Shown here: positions 33,990-46,449 of the stretch, piece after piece
Position numbering within the stretch: the stretch's first letter is position 1
Layout of the letters: each line of letters opens with the position of its first letter
Origin: Ephydatia muelleri
Taxonomy: Eukaryota; Porifera; Demospongiae; Spongillida; Spongillidae
Length of the DNA stretch: 64,000 bases
NCBI GenBank assembly: GCA_013339895.1
Contig: JABACO010000007.1
Location: forward strand, 5,791,313-5,855,312
Direction: 5' to 3'
Program-made: the position numbers and the translations under genes
The notes under the pieces: generated by a model
Databases searched by the model: none
What the model was told of the DNA's origin: nothing
Seen by the model: the letters and a program-made list of their open reading frames with translations, nothing else

Positions 33990-34199
33990 AGACATACATG
34001 TACATGTACAAAGTGAAGGGGAGGAGGCCGGTGGTGTTGTAGCTGATCACAGTAAGGGGCAGGACACCCGCCAGAGCACCATTGCAATACAAACTGAAGT
34101 TGATGAGGATGCCGTTACTGTGGGTTGGCAAGTCCCAAGACACAATGATGTAGGTGGAGCCCACATTCTGCACTGACACAGCATCAAATCCATCCGGTG
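33990..34199 (-). CDS. Fibronectin type III exon of a larger gene (partial)
   Basis: After a good splice acceptor (TCCTTCCCCCAG at 34200-34211 on the minus strand) the frame, entered in phase 1, reads APDGFDAVSVQNVGSTYIIV, SWDLPTHSNGILINFSLYCN and TTGLLPFTLY. These are FnIII landmarks: the Trp of strand B, the P..NG.I..F.LY turn, and the 'GL-P-T-Y' of strands E-F. The wording is closest to usherin-like FnIII repeats (YxNG, 'GLLPFTLY'). The donor is not clear; the frame stays open to about 33958. With the block at 34403-34464 this suggests a multi-FnIII extracellular or membrane protein on the minus strand, intact or decayed. No other exon could be placed with confidence. Confidence 0.5.
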
Positions 34200-34402
34200 C
34201 TGGGGGAAGGAGGAGAAAGAGGATGACATCACATAACGACAATCACATCACACATACATGTACATGTATCATAGATTATCTATGCATGTATATAAAGTCA
34301 GTGACACACGCATACACACGCACACACAATCACACACACTTACACACGCACGCACACACATGCACACACACACATGCACACACACACATGCACACACACA
34401 CA

Positions 34403-34464
34403 TGCCCAACATGCCTGCTTCTCCTGTTGTGATATTCACGTATACGATGTAACTGACTACGCCG
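34403..34464 (-). CDS. Second fibronectin III fragment (partial exon)
   Basis: After a possible acceptor (GTGTTCCAG) the minus-strand frame reads GVVSYIVYVNITTGEA, which fits the C-C' strands of an FnIII domain ('NGVVSYTVYVN'). It runs into a CA-rich repeat and no donor is evident. Its position just upstream of 33990-34199 on the same strand supports one FnIII gene. Confidence 0.35.
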
Positions 34465-37400
34465 CTGGAACACAGTTATGAACATGTACATGTAGCCCAC
34501 TTGGGGGAGGGGGGGGGGCTACGCTACTAGTATACTCACCAAAACACCTGCGTCTTAGAAGATGAAAGCATGAAGGGCATACGTAGTTCGATCCCTGCAT
34601 GGATCATTTCAGCCTAATTGATGCGCTCCACTTCTCCAGTGACGCACAGCTGATAGTTAATTTTCAATTTGTGTATCGGTACAATTATAATTGTAATTCA
34701 AATTGTCTTGATAGTTACGTCACAGCTATTAATGTTTAATTTGTAACCAAGGTATTACGTAATGATTACTTCGTTTATGAATAAATTATGCGCGGTAGAG
34801 ATTAAATTTTTGTCTTGATTTTAGTTTACGAATGGTTCATGATATAATCTTATAAAGCACAGATTCACAATCAGTCCGATTTATCGTAAATTATAAACGT
34901 ATTTGAAATTCAATTCAAAAACAAAAAGCAAGATGACCGCCTATGTATGGGCCATTTCTCCATATGCAATGTACTGCTTGCCATCTGTAATACGATTATA
35001 TTTCTTTCATAAATTAGAAGTGATTGACAGATTAGATGATATACGTAATGCTCTGTCAGAGTGAAGAGAGCGAATGATGTGAAAGTAGATATAGCACAGG
35101 TGCTGATGCCTTTCAGCTCTTTCAGTGGTACGTGCAGAACGGGTGTCTGCCCATCAAAAATCGTGCCCATGCATTGAATAAAATTTCGCGAACCTCTCTG
35201 TCCCATATCAGTGATGCATGTGTTCACCACTGGTGCATTTATTTCGCACACTGACTGACTATCACGGCGCGACAGTGTACCGTATGCAGCCTTGTATATT
35301 GCACCCATACTAATCGATACTCGTCTGCACTCGACACGTGGGCAGTTTTTCATACGTCACGAATGCGGCGCCTGTATATGTCTCAGAACGAACACTTCGC
35401 TTATACGTATGATATCGCGGTCTGCATATGGATTCAGTATATTCGTCATCACCTGTCTGCATACTTCAGATGAACGCGTGCAGACTCTGTACACGTCATG
35501 TATTCGAATCGTTTCAAATCCATTTTCTGTTCTGCATACTTGAAGGCTAGTGCTTAAACCCTGAACCACGCCAGTCAGAATTTAACGGCAAAATTTAATC
35601 AAATTACAGCTGAAATACAACTTGGTCAAAAAATAAACAGGTATAGTTCCAAGCTGGCGATCAAAGTCTCCATCACATTCTGGATTTTCCTGATGTAGTT
35701 AGAAGGGCACTCTCCGCCTAGCAGAGGCCTCTTGGAAGGCGAGCACGAGCCTCTACTACTCTCGCGGCGCTTGTCGACGGTTTCCTTACAAGCTAAAATA
35801 TTACAGAGGTTATGCACAAAGAACTCAGCATTTACTTACTCTCTGACCGCGGTGGTAGCTAGCTTATGCTTCACAATGCTATCGTCGTCATCCCCTTGGT
35901 TGGCCATGCAGCGAAACGTTTTCATTTGGCCGTAGTACACCCTGGCGTCGGCTCAAGAGCTGTGGTCAGACATAGCATGCCTACTGAGTAATCCACATGC
36001 ACACATACAACGTACTATGCTCTTCGTAATGGCGTTCTATTGGTCGGCACTGTGTTTAAGAGAACAAACATGACGTAAGCACGTAAACCTTTGTGACAAC
36101 TTGAAACGCCGCCTCACTGCATCTACTGAATCACACACTTGTCCTGGTTTGACAATGACATAAGCAACACCGTATAGTGTACAGTGTAAACACGCACAAC
36201 TTACCAGGCCTAGACTGCTTAAGTCCGTTCGGTATGCCTTTATAACCTCCGCCTGTCACCCGCGTTGTCCGAAACTCTTTATCTTGCACAGTTGCACCTC
36301 ACTGATTCGTCAGCTATATAGTGATCAAAATCAACAATCCAATTTCTCTTACGTTGGGAACGGGCTCCATTAGTACTGTCTCCAAAGATAGCCCAGTAGT
36401 CCAACTTTCCTTTCCTCCTATTTCGTTGGGTACTCAACCAAGTTGCCTATTTTTGTTTCCTTTGCTCGATCGTGCGTCGTCACCTCCATTAATGACCAAC
36501 ATGTGCAAAACTTAAAACCGAGCATGCGCAGAAAATGATATCAAAATTAATTTCTCAAATAGGCCTACAGGCTACACCCCGCTAGAAATAGTCACAGATG
36601 TAGGTATCAGAAGTTTACAATGATTATAGGGATCCAATAACTTACCTGTGAGTTCGAAATAGTACGCGACTCGGTCGAGGTAATTATAGTAGCCACACTC
36701 ATATGCGTTTTCATGGGTGTGGTTAAAGCGGCCTATATTCCTATTTATTGCGCATTTACGGGCTAAAGTGCCGCTCGCGATATGGGTGCGGTACGCACCC
36801 GATACTTCGCTCCAACAATACCCATCTGCACACTGCACTGGACATTGACATATCTAGGTACGAGTATGTATATCGGTCCGCACACGTGCATGTCTGGATA
36901 TGTATCTGCATACCATGGCGTGGGCAAACTCTGCATATTACTGCATACGATACTATGTCACGCAGTGTATGATCATGAGATCTCCACGATACTATGATGA
37001 TAGGGATGCATAAAGTACATGTACATTGGGCGTCATCATTTCATTGACTGGCAGCTATCTCAAACACATGCTTACGAATGGATGCTTACATGTATTGCAT
37101 GCGCATATCAGTAATTAACCATCCCCAAACTTGAAGATTTTGTGATTCTATAACTATACAGCGCATTAAAGCATGCGTACCTGATGCTAGTGTAATTACT
37201 ATACCATGCCATCTGAAGGAATTTACGTGGCGTCTGAGTTAAAATACTATATAAGGCTGTGTTTGTACACAAGTGATGAGATCAAATCATCCGATCCCAA
37301 CCTGTTGTGACAAAACAGGCAATCGGGCGTCAATGCGTTGGCGACGCGCTTGTTTTTTTGTTCTGATATGCATACTTCGAATTCTCACTGCTGTGATATA

Positions 37401-38613
37401 CATGTACATATGCATGTTTGTTTACGTGCACCTTGTACGCGCGATGGGAACGTAAACAAACATCAGACTCATACACACGTCACAATATAAGGATACTTTA
37501 CATGCATCGCCACACTATACAGACGGGTGCGGGGTCTGGATAATACACAGTTATGTAAATCTGTTCCTTAGTTCAAGGGGGGAGGGGAGGGGGACGGGGG
37601 AACACTGCTGACGTTGTCACACACACTCCTCCACTGAGATACGTGCTTCTAACCGACGACATGTGCCATACTCAAAATCGTTAGCTAATTCTATGAAAGG
37701 GTTCAAAATGCCTATCAAATCAGGAATGGATTTATCCTCTATTCAATCGACGCAGGAGTTAAATATAGCGGATTTAAAAATCCACTGTAAATCTATTCCG
37801 CCTGATTTGACAGGCATTTTTCACTGTGCTTTCATCGTGTCGACCATGTAACTCAAAGCAAAAAAAAAAAAAAAACACTGTTTGAGCCATACAGACCCCT
37901 TTAAATAAAGTTTGTTATGGTATAGGCTGTTCGGCATGCGCTTCTCAACTTCATAGTATATACATGTACAGTGTACATGCAATGAAGTTATATCATTCAA
38001 GTATTGATAAACCACTTATTCATTCAAGTATTGATAAATCGATGACAACTTGACTTATTAAAATACAGGTGTAGACTTAGCGCACTGTCATGCAGCTTTT
38101 CTCATGCACAGTCGTCACATCAGTAGTGTGGGTCTGTCACGAAAAATTGCAACATTTAATTTAATCCTAGGATTAGTCACATCCGGCTAAAAATTATCCG
38201 TCCCTGCAATATTTCATCCTACCATGAGCACACCACGTGAATCAGACAAGTCTAAAATGGAAGGCGATAGCACGGAAGACATGCATTGTCGACTTCGTAT
38301 ATTTCTATTTGACTGGAAAGGGGTACCCCCCAAATTGCACTGCGTCGCAAATTCGGCAGCGGTCATCGATGTTTGTGGTGATTAACGGAGAGCATAGCAC
38401 AAGATCAAGTAAGCTGGGCTAGATATCATGTGCATCACATTTATCATGGATAACTTTAGACAGTCAGATACATCCAGGACAGAAAAGAACGAACAAAAAT
38501 CGTGATATCTTGCCGCTGATCCTACGTCAGGACACATGCACAGGAAAAAAACGCGTAGAATCATTTTGGAATCATTACGTGATTGAACAGTAAGAATCAC
38601 GTGTCTGATTTTT
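34465..38613. other. 4-kb interval without a supported gene
   Basis: Contains several open frames of 60-150 codons, none with recognisable domains; the longest is 34910-35353 minus. A CCAAT-preceded ATG at 35925 (minus) followed by a GTAAGT donor and a basic/serine-rich frame at 35790-35638 looks like a small two-exon gene, but the splice phases do not agree. A poly-A tract lies at 37860-37876. No repeat array was seen. Confidence 0.35.
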
Positions 38614-38639
38614 ATGTTCAATCACACAATGATTTTACA

Positions 38640-40159
38640 GAGGATTTTAAAATCCTTTATAAAATCAAAACTTGATTCGACCCATTTTTTCCCCTGTGAT
38701 ATGGGTTTGAAAAAAAAAAAAACTGTTGCTCGAATCACGGAGAGATTTGCTTGGAAAGGCATGACAAAAGACGTTAAGAGGATTGTAAGCACATACAAAC
38801 ATTGGTTTCTTATTTTATTCTCCCTAGTAGATCTCCTTATGCGATCAGTGTCAACGACCAAGTTGACAACCACAACTGTACAGTCACCTTGGTTTCATGT
38901 AGGAATAGATTTTTTGGGTCCTGTAACTCCTGAATCAATTCATGGAATTAAGTACATATTAACCCTGAGTGATTATTTCTCCAAGTGGTGGAAGCAATTC
39001 CACTTCCAACAAAGGAGGCTCCATGCAGGGGTTGCAAAATGACTTCTGAAGGTATGTTTATCAGATGAGCAATTTAATTGATTTTCATGATGCAAAGTAT
39101 GAAATGTACTGAAGCACACCTTTTTCATTGTTGGCAGGTTTTCATGCGAATGGGGTTTCCTAGGTTACTGACAAGTGACCAAGGAGGAGAATTCAAAAGT
39201 GATCTTGATCAGGAGATGATGGAGTCTGGAATTATTAGCATTTTCACCACATCATATCACCCGCAGGTAATGTTGTACACAGTATTAGTTTTTTATCATT
39301 TAATTTTGCATTGATTTGTTAGGCAAATGGGTTAGATGAAAGATGAAACCAGACATTGAAAAACATGATTGCAAAATATGTCAATTCAAGGAAAGAGTTA
39401 TGGGATGAACAACTGGGCCATGCGTTTTTGCACATAATACAAGTCATCGTGAGTCATCATTACACTCACCCCTTCAAGTTATGTTTCTCTGAAAGACATT
39501 TATTCCTACTGAACTGAGATATGTGGATCCTGGCAGCCATTTACTAGCAATTCTCTGAAGTCTTCAGAAAGTGTTGTGCTGGTAACAATGCTGTGCATTT
39601 TGAATACTGACAAAACTTATCCCTTCATTCATTTTGGGTATATGTAATAACAAAGTTTTTTGCTTCATAGGTTGATATTGTAGATGGTCTCAACAAGCAC
39701 AGGCAGGAGAGAGTGGAGAAAAATATATCAATTGCTCCGATAAAGCAAAAGGCTACATATGACCGGAAGCATGCAAATTCCCCATATAAATGTCAGGTTG
39801 GTACAAGCATCCATATGTTAAATTAGTGCACTTGCTCTTATTTTTCAGCCATAGAGCCATGTGTTTAATCTGCTTTGTAGGTGGGCACAGAGGTACTTCA
39901 GAAGGATTTCAGGAGGTGTAAACGTAAAGGAGGAAAGATGGATCCCAAATGGCTTGGTCCAAGCGTGATGAACCATGACTTTGGGAAAGGTTTTTACTTT
40001 ATTGTGACATTACATGAAAAAAAGATTGTCACCAAGAGGATCAGTGGCGCTCATGTAAAGTTTTACCATCATTCACCCTCATCTCCTCACCAGTATACAT
40101 CACCCTCATATCCTCACCAGTCTACATCACCCTCAACTCCTCACCAGTCGACATTGTAA
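38640..40159 (+). pseudogene. Intron-bearing integrase relic, Ginger/GIN1-like
   Basis: Blocks in order: TVARITERFAWKGMTKDVKR (zinc-binding region); SPWFHVGIDFLGPVTPESIH then YILTLSDYFSKW (rve core, first catalytic Asp); MRMGFPRLLTSDQGGEFKSD (second Asp); FTTSYHPQ/ANGLDER; NQTLKNMIAKYVNSRKELWD; KQKATYDRKHAN; and VGTEVLQKDFRRCKRKGGKM with DPKWLGPSVM (C-terminal domain). Blocks are separated by typical introns (GTAAGC...CCCTAG; GTATGT...GGCAG between LLK and VFMRM; GTAATG...GTTAG inside HPQ/ANG; GTTGGT...TGTAG before VGTEV). Introns and the RKGGK-PKW-GP motif fit Ginger-type integrase transposons rather than Ty3/gypsy. The third catalytic residue region is damaged and stops occur. The tail has three copies of a 9-residue SPSYPHQST-like repeat and is cut by the LTR at 40155, which supplies the stop. 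Confidence 0.7.
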
Positions 40160-40266
40160 GAGTGTCTCCCCAATTATCTCCAGTAATGCCCCATCATCCG
40201 GGCGCATGCGCAATACATAACAATACACAACACAATAATTATCAGTCAACATAGTGTTATGCCACA
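40155..40266 (-). repeat. Short 3' LTR (~112 bp) with polypurine tract
   Basis: On the plus strand the segment begins TGTAAGAGTGTCTCC and ends GTTATGCCACA (TG...CA termini). On the element's strand it is directly preceded by the polypurine tract CTCAAGAAAGGGAGA (40267-40281). An LTR of ~112 bases is near the lower limit for the superfamily. With only one LTR present the boundaries are inferred. Confidence 0.6.
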
Positions 40267-40289
40267 TCTCCCTTTCTTGAGATGATAGA

Positions 40290-42880
40290 TCACCATCCCA
40301 ATCTTTCAGGTGGGTGAATCATTGTGCCTGTCTGTGACCGTGTCATGATTCGACAAGGGGGAGGTGAGTTATCGTTACCCTTTCCTGGCAGTCGTTCCCC
40401 TTCTTGCTGTGGTTGCTCTAACTGCGATTCAGGAAGTGCTTGCTCCAACTCTGGTCCCGGAGGCTCCAAAGTTTTCCCATCAAGGCAGGGCATGATATTG
40501 AGTTCGTGTCGATTGCGGCGTGCCTTACCACTCTGGGTTTCCACGATGTATGATCAAGGGGCCACTGCCTTCACCACTACCACACCAGGAGTTGGTTTCC
40601 TCCTATCGGTGGTGGTTCAAACTTCTGTCTACTGTGGAATCTGGGGGAGTGATGTGACACTTGTCAAAATTCGCCTTTTGATGGGACTTAAACTCCTGGT
40701 CTTGCTCTCATGCAGAATCCATGTAGGTTTGTCCATGTTGATTTCAGCTGTTCTGAGATCTGTGGCAGATTCGTACGCAATTGTCTACCCATGAGGAGTT
40801 GGGCCGGTGACAGGCCACACCATGGTAGCTGTGTGGATCGGTAGGTAAGGATGGCCAAGTAAGGGTCTTGATTTCGTTTCAAATATTTTTTACAGTTTGG
40901 ACCGTTCTCTCAGCAAGAACATTACTTTTGGGCTGCTAGTAGTGTGCCAGAAGCCATAGTCTGCAGCAAATCTTGCAAACTCATCTGAGGAGAACTGTGG
41001 ACCATTGTTGCTTCTCACTGTTTCAGGTATACCATGCCTAGAAAACACTGCTTTCACAGCTTCAATCACAGCTTTACTGGAAGTTGACTTGAGCTTTGAT
41101 AACCTCAGGATACCTTGAAAAGTAGTCTACAATGAGCACATAGTTGGCTCCATTCAACATGAAGAGGTCCATTGCGACACTTTGCCATGGATAGTCTGGT
41201 AGAGGTGTGGGCATCAATGGCTCAGGACGGGGTGTGGAGCGTTTTATGCATTCTGCACAACCTTCAATGACTTACTTTATTCACTGCGATATGTCAGGCC
41301 ACCAAACAAAAATTCTTGCTATAAGTCGGCATCTCTGAATACCTTGATGCCCATGATGAAGTTTTTCAAGTGTCTCCTGTTGAAGAGATCCTGGTACCAC
41401 GATGCGCTTTTGGAAGAGAAGTAGATTGTTGTGAACTGACAATTCACCTTGGACCTTCCAGTACGGCTTTAGTGCAAGTTCAATTGCGTGCCTTTCTGGC
41501 CATCCATCAAGACAATGCTTCATCACTGCTGAACACACGGGATCAGCTGCCTGAGCCATTCGTGGCCGGCAGGAAGGTGTTTAATGGAAACTTCCATGAT
41601 GCGTTCTGCTTCTTCTTCTAACTGCTGGTCGGCTTTAGTGATGGGCCCTGGCGCTCTAGACAGTGCATCTACTGTACACAAAAGCTTACCAGGCACATGC
41701 TGAATAGTATAATCAAATCGTGCAAGCCCTTAGCCGGAATCGAAGAATTCGTGGAGGTAATGAATCAAGGTGTTTTGACCCTAGCAGTGGAACTAGCGGC
41801 TTGTGATCAGTTTCTATGTGGAATTTAAGCCCAACAATATAGCTGGCAAATTTGTCGCAAGCCCATACAGTGGCCAGTGCCTCCTTTTCAATCTGTGCTT
41901 ACCGTTTTTCGGTATCTGACATAGATCGTGATGCGTATGCCACTAGTTTCCATTCACCCCCTGTTTTCTGAAGCAGCACTGCGCCCAGCCCATGTGATGA
42001 TGCAGAAAGTTTGGTTGGTGCATCTGAGGTATAGAATGCAAGCACTGTTAGATTGCAAAGTTCCGCTTTTACCAACTGGAAGGCCTTTTCTTGCATCTGG
42101 CCCCATTGCCATGTACGATTCTTGCTCAGCAGTTCTCGCAAGGGTTGCGCTGCTTGTGCTAAGTTGGGCGAAAACTGGTTGGCCATTCCTAGGAATCGTC
42201 TCAACTCAGTGGTATTATTGGGTGAGTTCAGGCGTTGGGTGGCTGATGTTTTCTCTGGATCTGCTTGGATGCCCTGATGGTCAATGACATGTCCCAGAAA
42301 GCGTAGTTTGTTTTTCTCAAACTCGCATTTCTCTCTATTTAAGGTTACTCCCCCATTCCGGATTCTGTCCAGTGCCGCTGCCAGTCGAATATCGTGCTCC
42401 GCTTATCACTGCCAAAGACCAACACGTCGTCCATCTGACAGAGGACTCCTTTAGGATCTGACTCATCCGCTTCTGAAAATGTTCAGGTGCGCTGCAAATC
42501 CCGAAGGGAAGTTTGTGGAAATAGTAACGACCAAATGGAGTGATAAATGTCATTAGGAGTTTAGAGCTCTCGGTCAAGGGGATTTGCCAGAACCCCGAGT
42601 TAGCATCAAGTTTGCTGAAGATCTTTGCACTTGCCAGCTGGGCTAAGGTTTTATCTACTTTAGGAAGAGGGTATACGCCTCTCGACACACATACCGATTT
42701 AAAGGTTGGTTCTACGCATATGCGAATTGCCCCATTCTTCTTATGAACCACTACCATCCCAGCACACCATGGAGTTAGTTTGTCTACTTCAGAGATTATT
42801 CCTAGTGACTCCATTTGCTTCAGCTCCTGTTCAACCTTGGTAGAGGGATGTTCCTTGAAGTGAACAATGCATTCGGTTGT
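40290..42880 (-). pseudogene. Ty3/gypsy pol: RT, RNase H, integrase
   Basis: RT (42880-42380): SLGIISEVDKLTPWCAGMVV, YPLPKVDKTLAQL, FSKLDANSGFWQIPL, TPFGRYYFHKLPFGI, and the catalytic QMDDVLVFG, reached after a frameshift. RNase H (42204-41880): RRFLGMANQFSPNLAQAAQP, FYTSDAP, LGAVLLQ, YASRSMSDTEKR. Integrase zinc-binding region (41390-41285): LHHGHQGIQRCRLIARIFVW. The rve core follows in broken frames (41160-40920), then LTYRSTQLPWCGLSPAQLLM-GRQLRTNLP (40845-40760). The tail has the MTRSQTG motif (near 40340). Several frameshifts and stops make it inactive. Protease and gag are absent. Confidence 0.85.
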
Positions 42881-42890
42881 GCATCAAGTT

Positions 42891-43151
42891 ACCCAAGCAC
42901 ACTAACTGAACGTTTGCAGGTGACCGGCAAGTGTGCAAGCCATCAATGTGAAAATACACCTTTATTACCTTGTGTTCACTTCTTGGAAGTTTGAACACAC
43001 ATCACATCTCCAGTGATCTGCAAGAAGGTTATTTTAAAACAGTTGAAAAAAATTATTTTGTTGTTGTCTGTATCGGTGGGGGCGGTGGCCTTGATTTTCT
43101 ACATCAACATAATTTATAGCATTTTATAACTGCATCCGATGATTTTAAAGC
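42891..43151. other. Short interval between two elements
   Basis: No gene recognised. It may be target DNA shared by the gypsy relic and the element at 43159. Confidence 0.3.
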
Positions 43152-46079
43152 CACATCCTGTAGCGTGCCAGAATGGCTAGTATGCCAGAATGGCGCGCCG
43201 TACCATACGGCAAACCACAACTTAATTCATTAAAGCAATGATATAGTACTCATATCTTGAAAGGCTTGGAGATATTCATGTATTGTAAAATGCCATTTTT
43301 GTGCATGTACATTTATCTGGACGTATTTAGTGTCTTACGAAGGCTGTATGATGTAGTCTATGCACGTTGAACACAGCCTCCAGAATATATATAGCTCGTC
43401 CTGTGATTGAATTATGCACACTAATCTCCGTTCTATAATAAAACCAAAAGTGATACCATTCTGGCACTAATGCTTTAACCATCGGCGTGTACTTACAATT
43501 CATATTCATTTAGTTGTATCTTCGAACTGAGTGTGTATAAATAACTACCATTAGAAATCTGATTTGTATAATTTGATAGTATAACACGATTGTTGAACGT
43601 ATTTGAGCGCACATCAAGTGGGAAGACTGAAGCTTTTCCTTGTAGAATTTAAGTCCGTCTGCAGGAGAAATCTTGAATCTTTTGGATATTAAGATAACCA
43701 TTGCCTGGATGGTTGAAAAGGCATATAAATGCAGTAGTAATTTTACCTCTAGCCAATGGAAAAAAAAATCAAAAAAAAAAAAAAAGGTGTTCTCCCGAAA
43801 AGGAATCCGTTTCCTTGACATCAGAATTCATCCCAAGTACACGATAAACCTTGGGATACTGAATGGAAGAGATTATTTTTACTTCAATGTACAGGTGTAA
43901 AATGGAATTATCATATAACTTCAGTTCTGTCAGTGGTCAGGGGTTAATTATGTTCTTTTTGTCCACTTGTACAAATGACCTGTACTGTTTCCATCGCATG
44001 TAGCTAGTGAAGCATGTTTTTTTAATTTAACATGCACTAACTTCGTTTTCCTTGATAGTTTCTCTGATGCAGACTGTTCTGACTGTGCAATGGCTTTGTT
44101 TGTAAGTACACATATTGGTGGAATCGAATAAAAATACTAAACACATACCTATCACATGCAAATGGTTGTATCTTTGGGCAACTCAGCTGACACAAGAATA
44201 TAAAATCTACATTTGAGCTCCTAACTGAATTGCTCTTCTCACAATCATTCAGTTCTGTTAGTTAATTAAGAACAAAATATTACAACAAATAACTGTGCAG
44301 TTGAAACTGTAGACAAAGATAGGGGAAACTTCAGACCCAGCTAACTGCATGACGAATGGTGAAGCATGTACACAATGCTTCAGAAAATGTTTAACTGCAA
44401 TTAATGCTGAAATGTACTTAGCTGAGAGACATTCAGTTGCAAGTATATGCTTACTGTTAGTTTTCAGAATGTTACAACTAATGAAGTTTCTGATATCTGG
44501 AATGTCACTCTTTATACTAACCGGATACATAAAGTAGTGCACACTTGATAAAGGTATACCTGGGAAACGTCCATTCTTTCATGTTTCATTAGGCATGCAG
44601 CATACTAGGGAACAAGCAGTACCATTAATTGCCATTATTGTAATGAATACAGTACTATGAAATAGATTATGCATGTGCACAATACAGGTCATATTGCGTA
44701 TCAAGTTGTAGCTCTTTTCTGGTTCTTACAATAAGATATGTTCTGTAATGTCTATAGTATCATGTTTATACACAAAACTGCAATACTTCAATTGCACTTT
44801 ACTCTGTCCAGCACTTCAGTGTTAGTATGTCCAAGTGAAGAACTTTTCTTTCACATTTACAAATTGGGAATTATTAAAATACTTATTACGGTGCTTGGTT
44901 CAATTACTTATTCACAAAGTTCAATGGTTCTCATCTAAATAAATTGGAAAAAATAGCTTATCATATGAAAAGAGTTTGACCTATAGCAGCAAAAAAAAAA
45001 CACACATTACCTTTTTCATCCATTGAAAGATATCACTTCAAGGATTGGAAAGTTTTGTATGCACATAAGAGCTGACTGTGTGACTTGTTATGTGATAATG
45101 TAAATCAAAGCATGTATGCACAATTATCATTGGTTATACCTTTGTCTCCTTGCTGCAGATAGACAGGAAGGTATTAACCACAAGAAGTAACAATTCAGTA
45201 ATGAAAACAGTACATGTACATCAATCAAGACACCTACATCTCATCGTTGACATTCTGCCCATAAAGCAATGCTTAAACTGCATGTATGGCTATGGTTCCA
45301 CCAATTGTGTCCAGTGACTCTGGTTTTATGGTACATTCTAAAAATTCTGAAACCTACAATTGTAAGTTTTTTAAATTGTTATACAAATTCAAATCAAGTC
45401 CAAACCTTTCCATTATCCTCTGTGTTCCAAGTTTCCAGAATGTTTAGTGATGAATGAAGTGGCTTCTTGCTGATTGAGAACATTTTCTAAATGCTGGTGA
45501 GGTTTATAGATTACTATAAAGAAAGCTTTTGCATTCTGAAACAAATAATCAATTGTCTGTGCAGATGTCATTACTGTAGAAGCAGAATCAAGAAGTTTAG
45601 AATTGAATGAATTAAAAAGACAAACTAGACGCACCCTGAAACTGTTCCAAGCTAATGTAATAGAAAATGAAAATCGTAAGAGCCATTCTGGCACAATAAT
45701 GATAAGCGTACGTGCCAGAATGGCTGTATATAATTGGACATTTAGTTCATCTATAAATAGATGCATCACGATTTTAAATAGGTTACATTTTGTATCCTAG
45801 GGTGGATCATCGACGTAGGAGAATGATGTTGGTGATTATAATGTTGCATCACGGTCGTTTCGTTGGCGTTACGTAAACTGCTTGAGTGTGGATTTATGTA
45901 TGCAAAGTCAGAATGGCTCTATAATACATATCTTTTTAATCTTATTAGAACGGATCTTTCTCACAAGCGCAAGGCAGCTTTTCTCTATACGAATGCTTCA
46001 TGCTTTCATATCAATTCATTGAGGTAAACACATCAAGCCATTTCGGCTTGCAAGTCATTCTGGCACGCTGCACACATCC
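43152..46079. mobile_element. 2.9-kb DNA transposon of unknown family
   Basis: The element spans 43159-46072. Its ends are 20-base inverted repeats, TGTAGCGTGCCAGAATGGCT at the left and TGCAGCGTGCCAGAATGACT read inward from the right. It is flanked by the perfect 7-base direct repeat CACATCC (43152-43158, 46073-46079); an eighth base differs. The core GCCAGAATGGC recurs inside at about 43181, 43452, 45690, 45718 and 45912, as subterminal repeats do. Seven- to eight-base duplications suit P or hAT elements, but no transposase domain was recognisable. Internal frames such as SRSLELNELKRQTRRTLKLF (plus, ~45590-45650) could be a relic of one. Confidence 0.8.
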
Positions 46080-46449
46080 AATGTATACAATGTCAACTTA
46101 AGAATTTGTTACATAAAGAATACTTACCCAGTTTTGAAGATTCAGTAGCCTTGAAGACAAGCATCTGGTTAGCTTTTAGCTTTAGTAGAGCTTAAAACAA
46201 TCACATAATCTCCACTACAACTTGCTTTTCCCAACCGTGAAACTATCTAACTCACGCTAGGTGATTTACGCACTAACAACGACCATCTACACACGTGGTC
46301 ACACTTCGATCGACGACGCTTTATAAATTTAATAACGAAATCAGTGGATCATTTTAAGACGTTCGGCATTTTAGAATCGGAAAGGAATGTACTGCCGTTC
46401 CGCAAAAGTTTATGTGTGCCATGCATGGCAATAGCAGATTAGCAAAGGG

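Larger units (their letters stand above)
40155..42890 (-). mobile_element. Ty3/gypsy retrotransposon, 5'-truncated
   Basis: Reading on the minus strand from about 42890: RT, RNase H, integrase, a C-terminal tail, polypurine tract and a 3' LTR ending at 40155. The gag, protease, primer-binding site and 5' LTR are missing, and no second LTR was found up to the next element at 43159. Its 3' end lies exactly at the broken end of the integrase relic on the other strand, so it inserted there. Confidence 0.85.

Noticed and set aside
33534..34087. Leu-Pro-Pro-Ser repeat protein on the minus strand
   Set aside because: Translation of the (GGGA)n microsatellite.
34910..35353. 147-codon open frame on the minus strand
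   Set aside because: No recognisable family or motif; length is possible by chance. Kept only as part of an unassigned interval.
35638..35925. Possible two-exon gene on the minus strand (MKTFRCMANQGDDDD..., then ETVDKRRESSRGSCSPSKRP)
   Set aside because: There is a CCAAT box, ATG, GTAAGT donor and an acceptor, but exon 1 ends in phase 2 while the second frame needs phase 1. No known domain.
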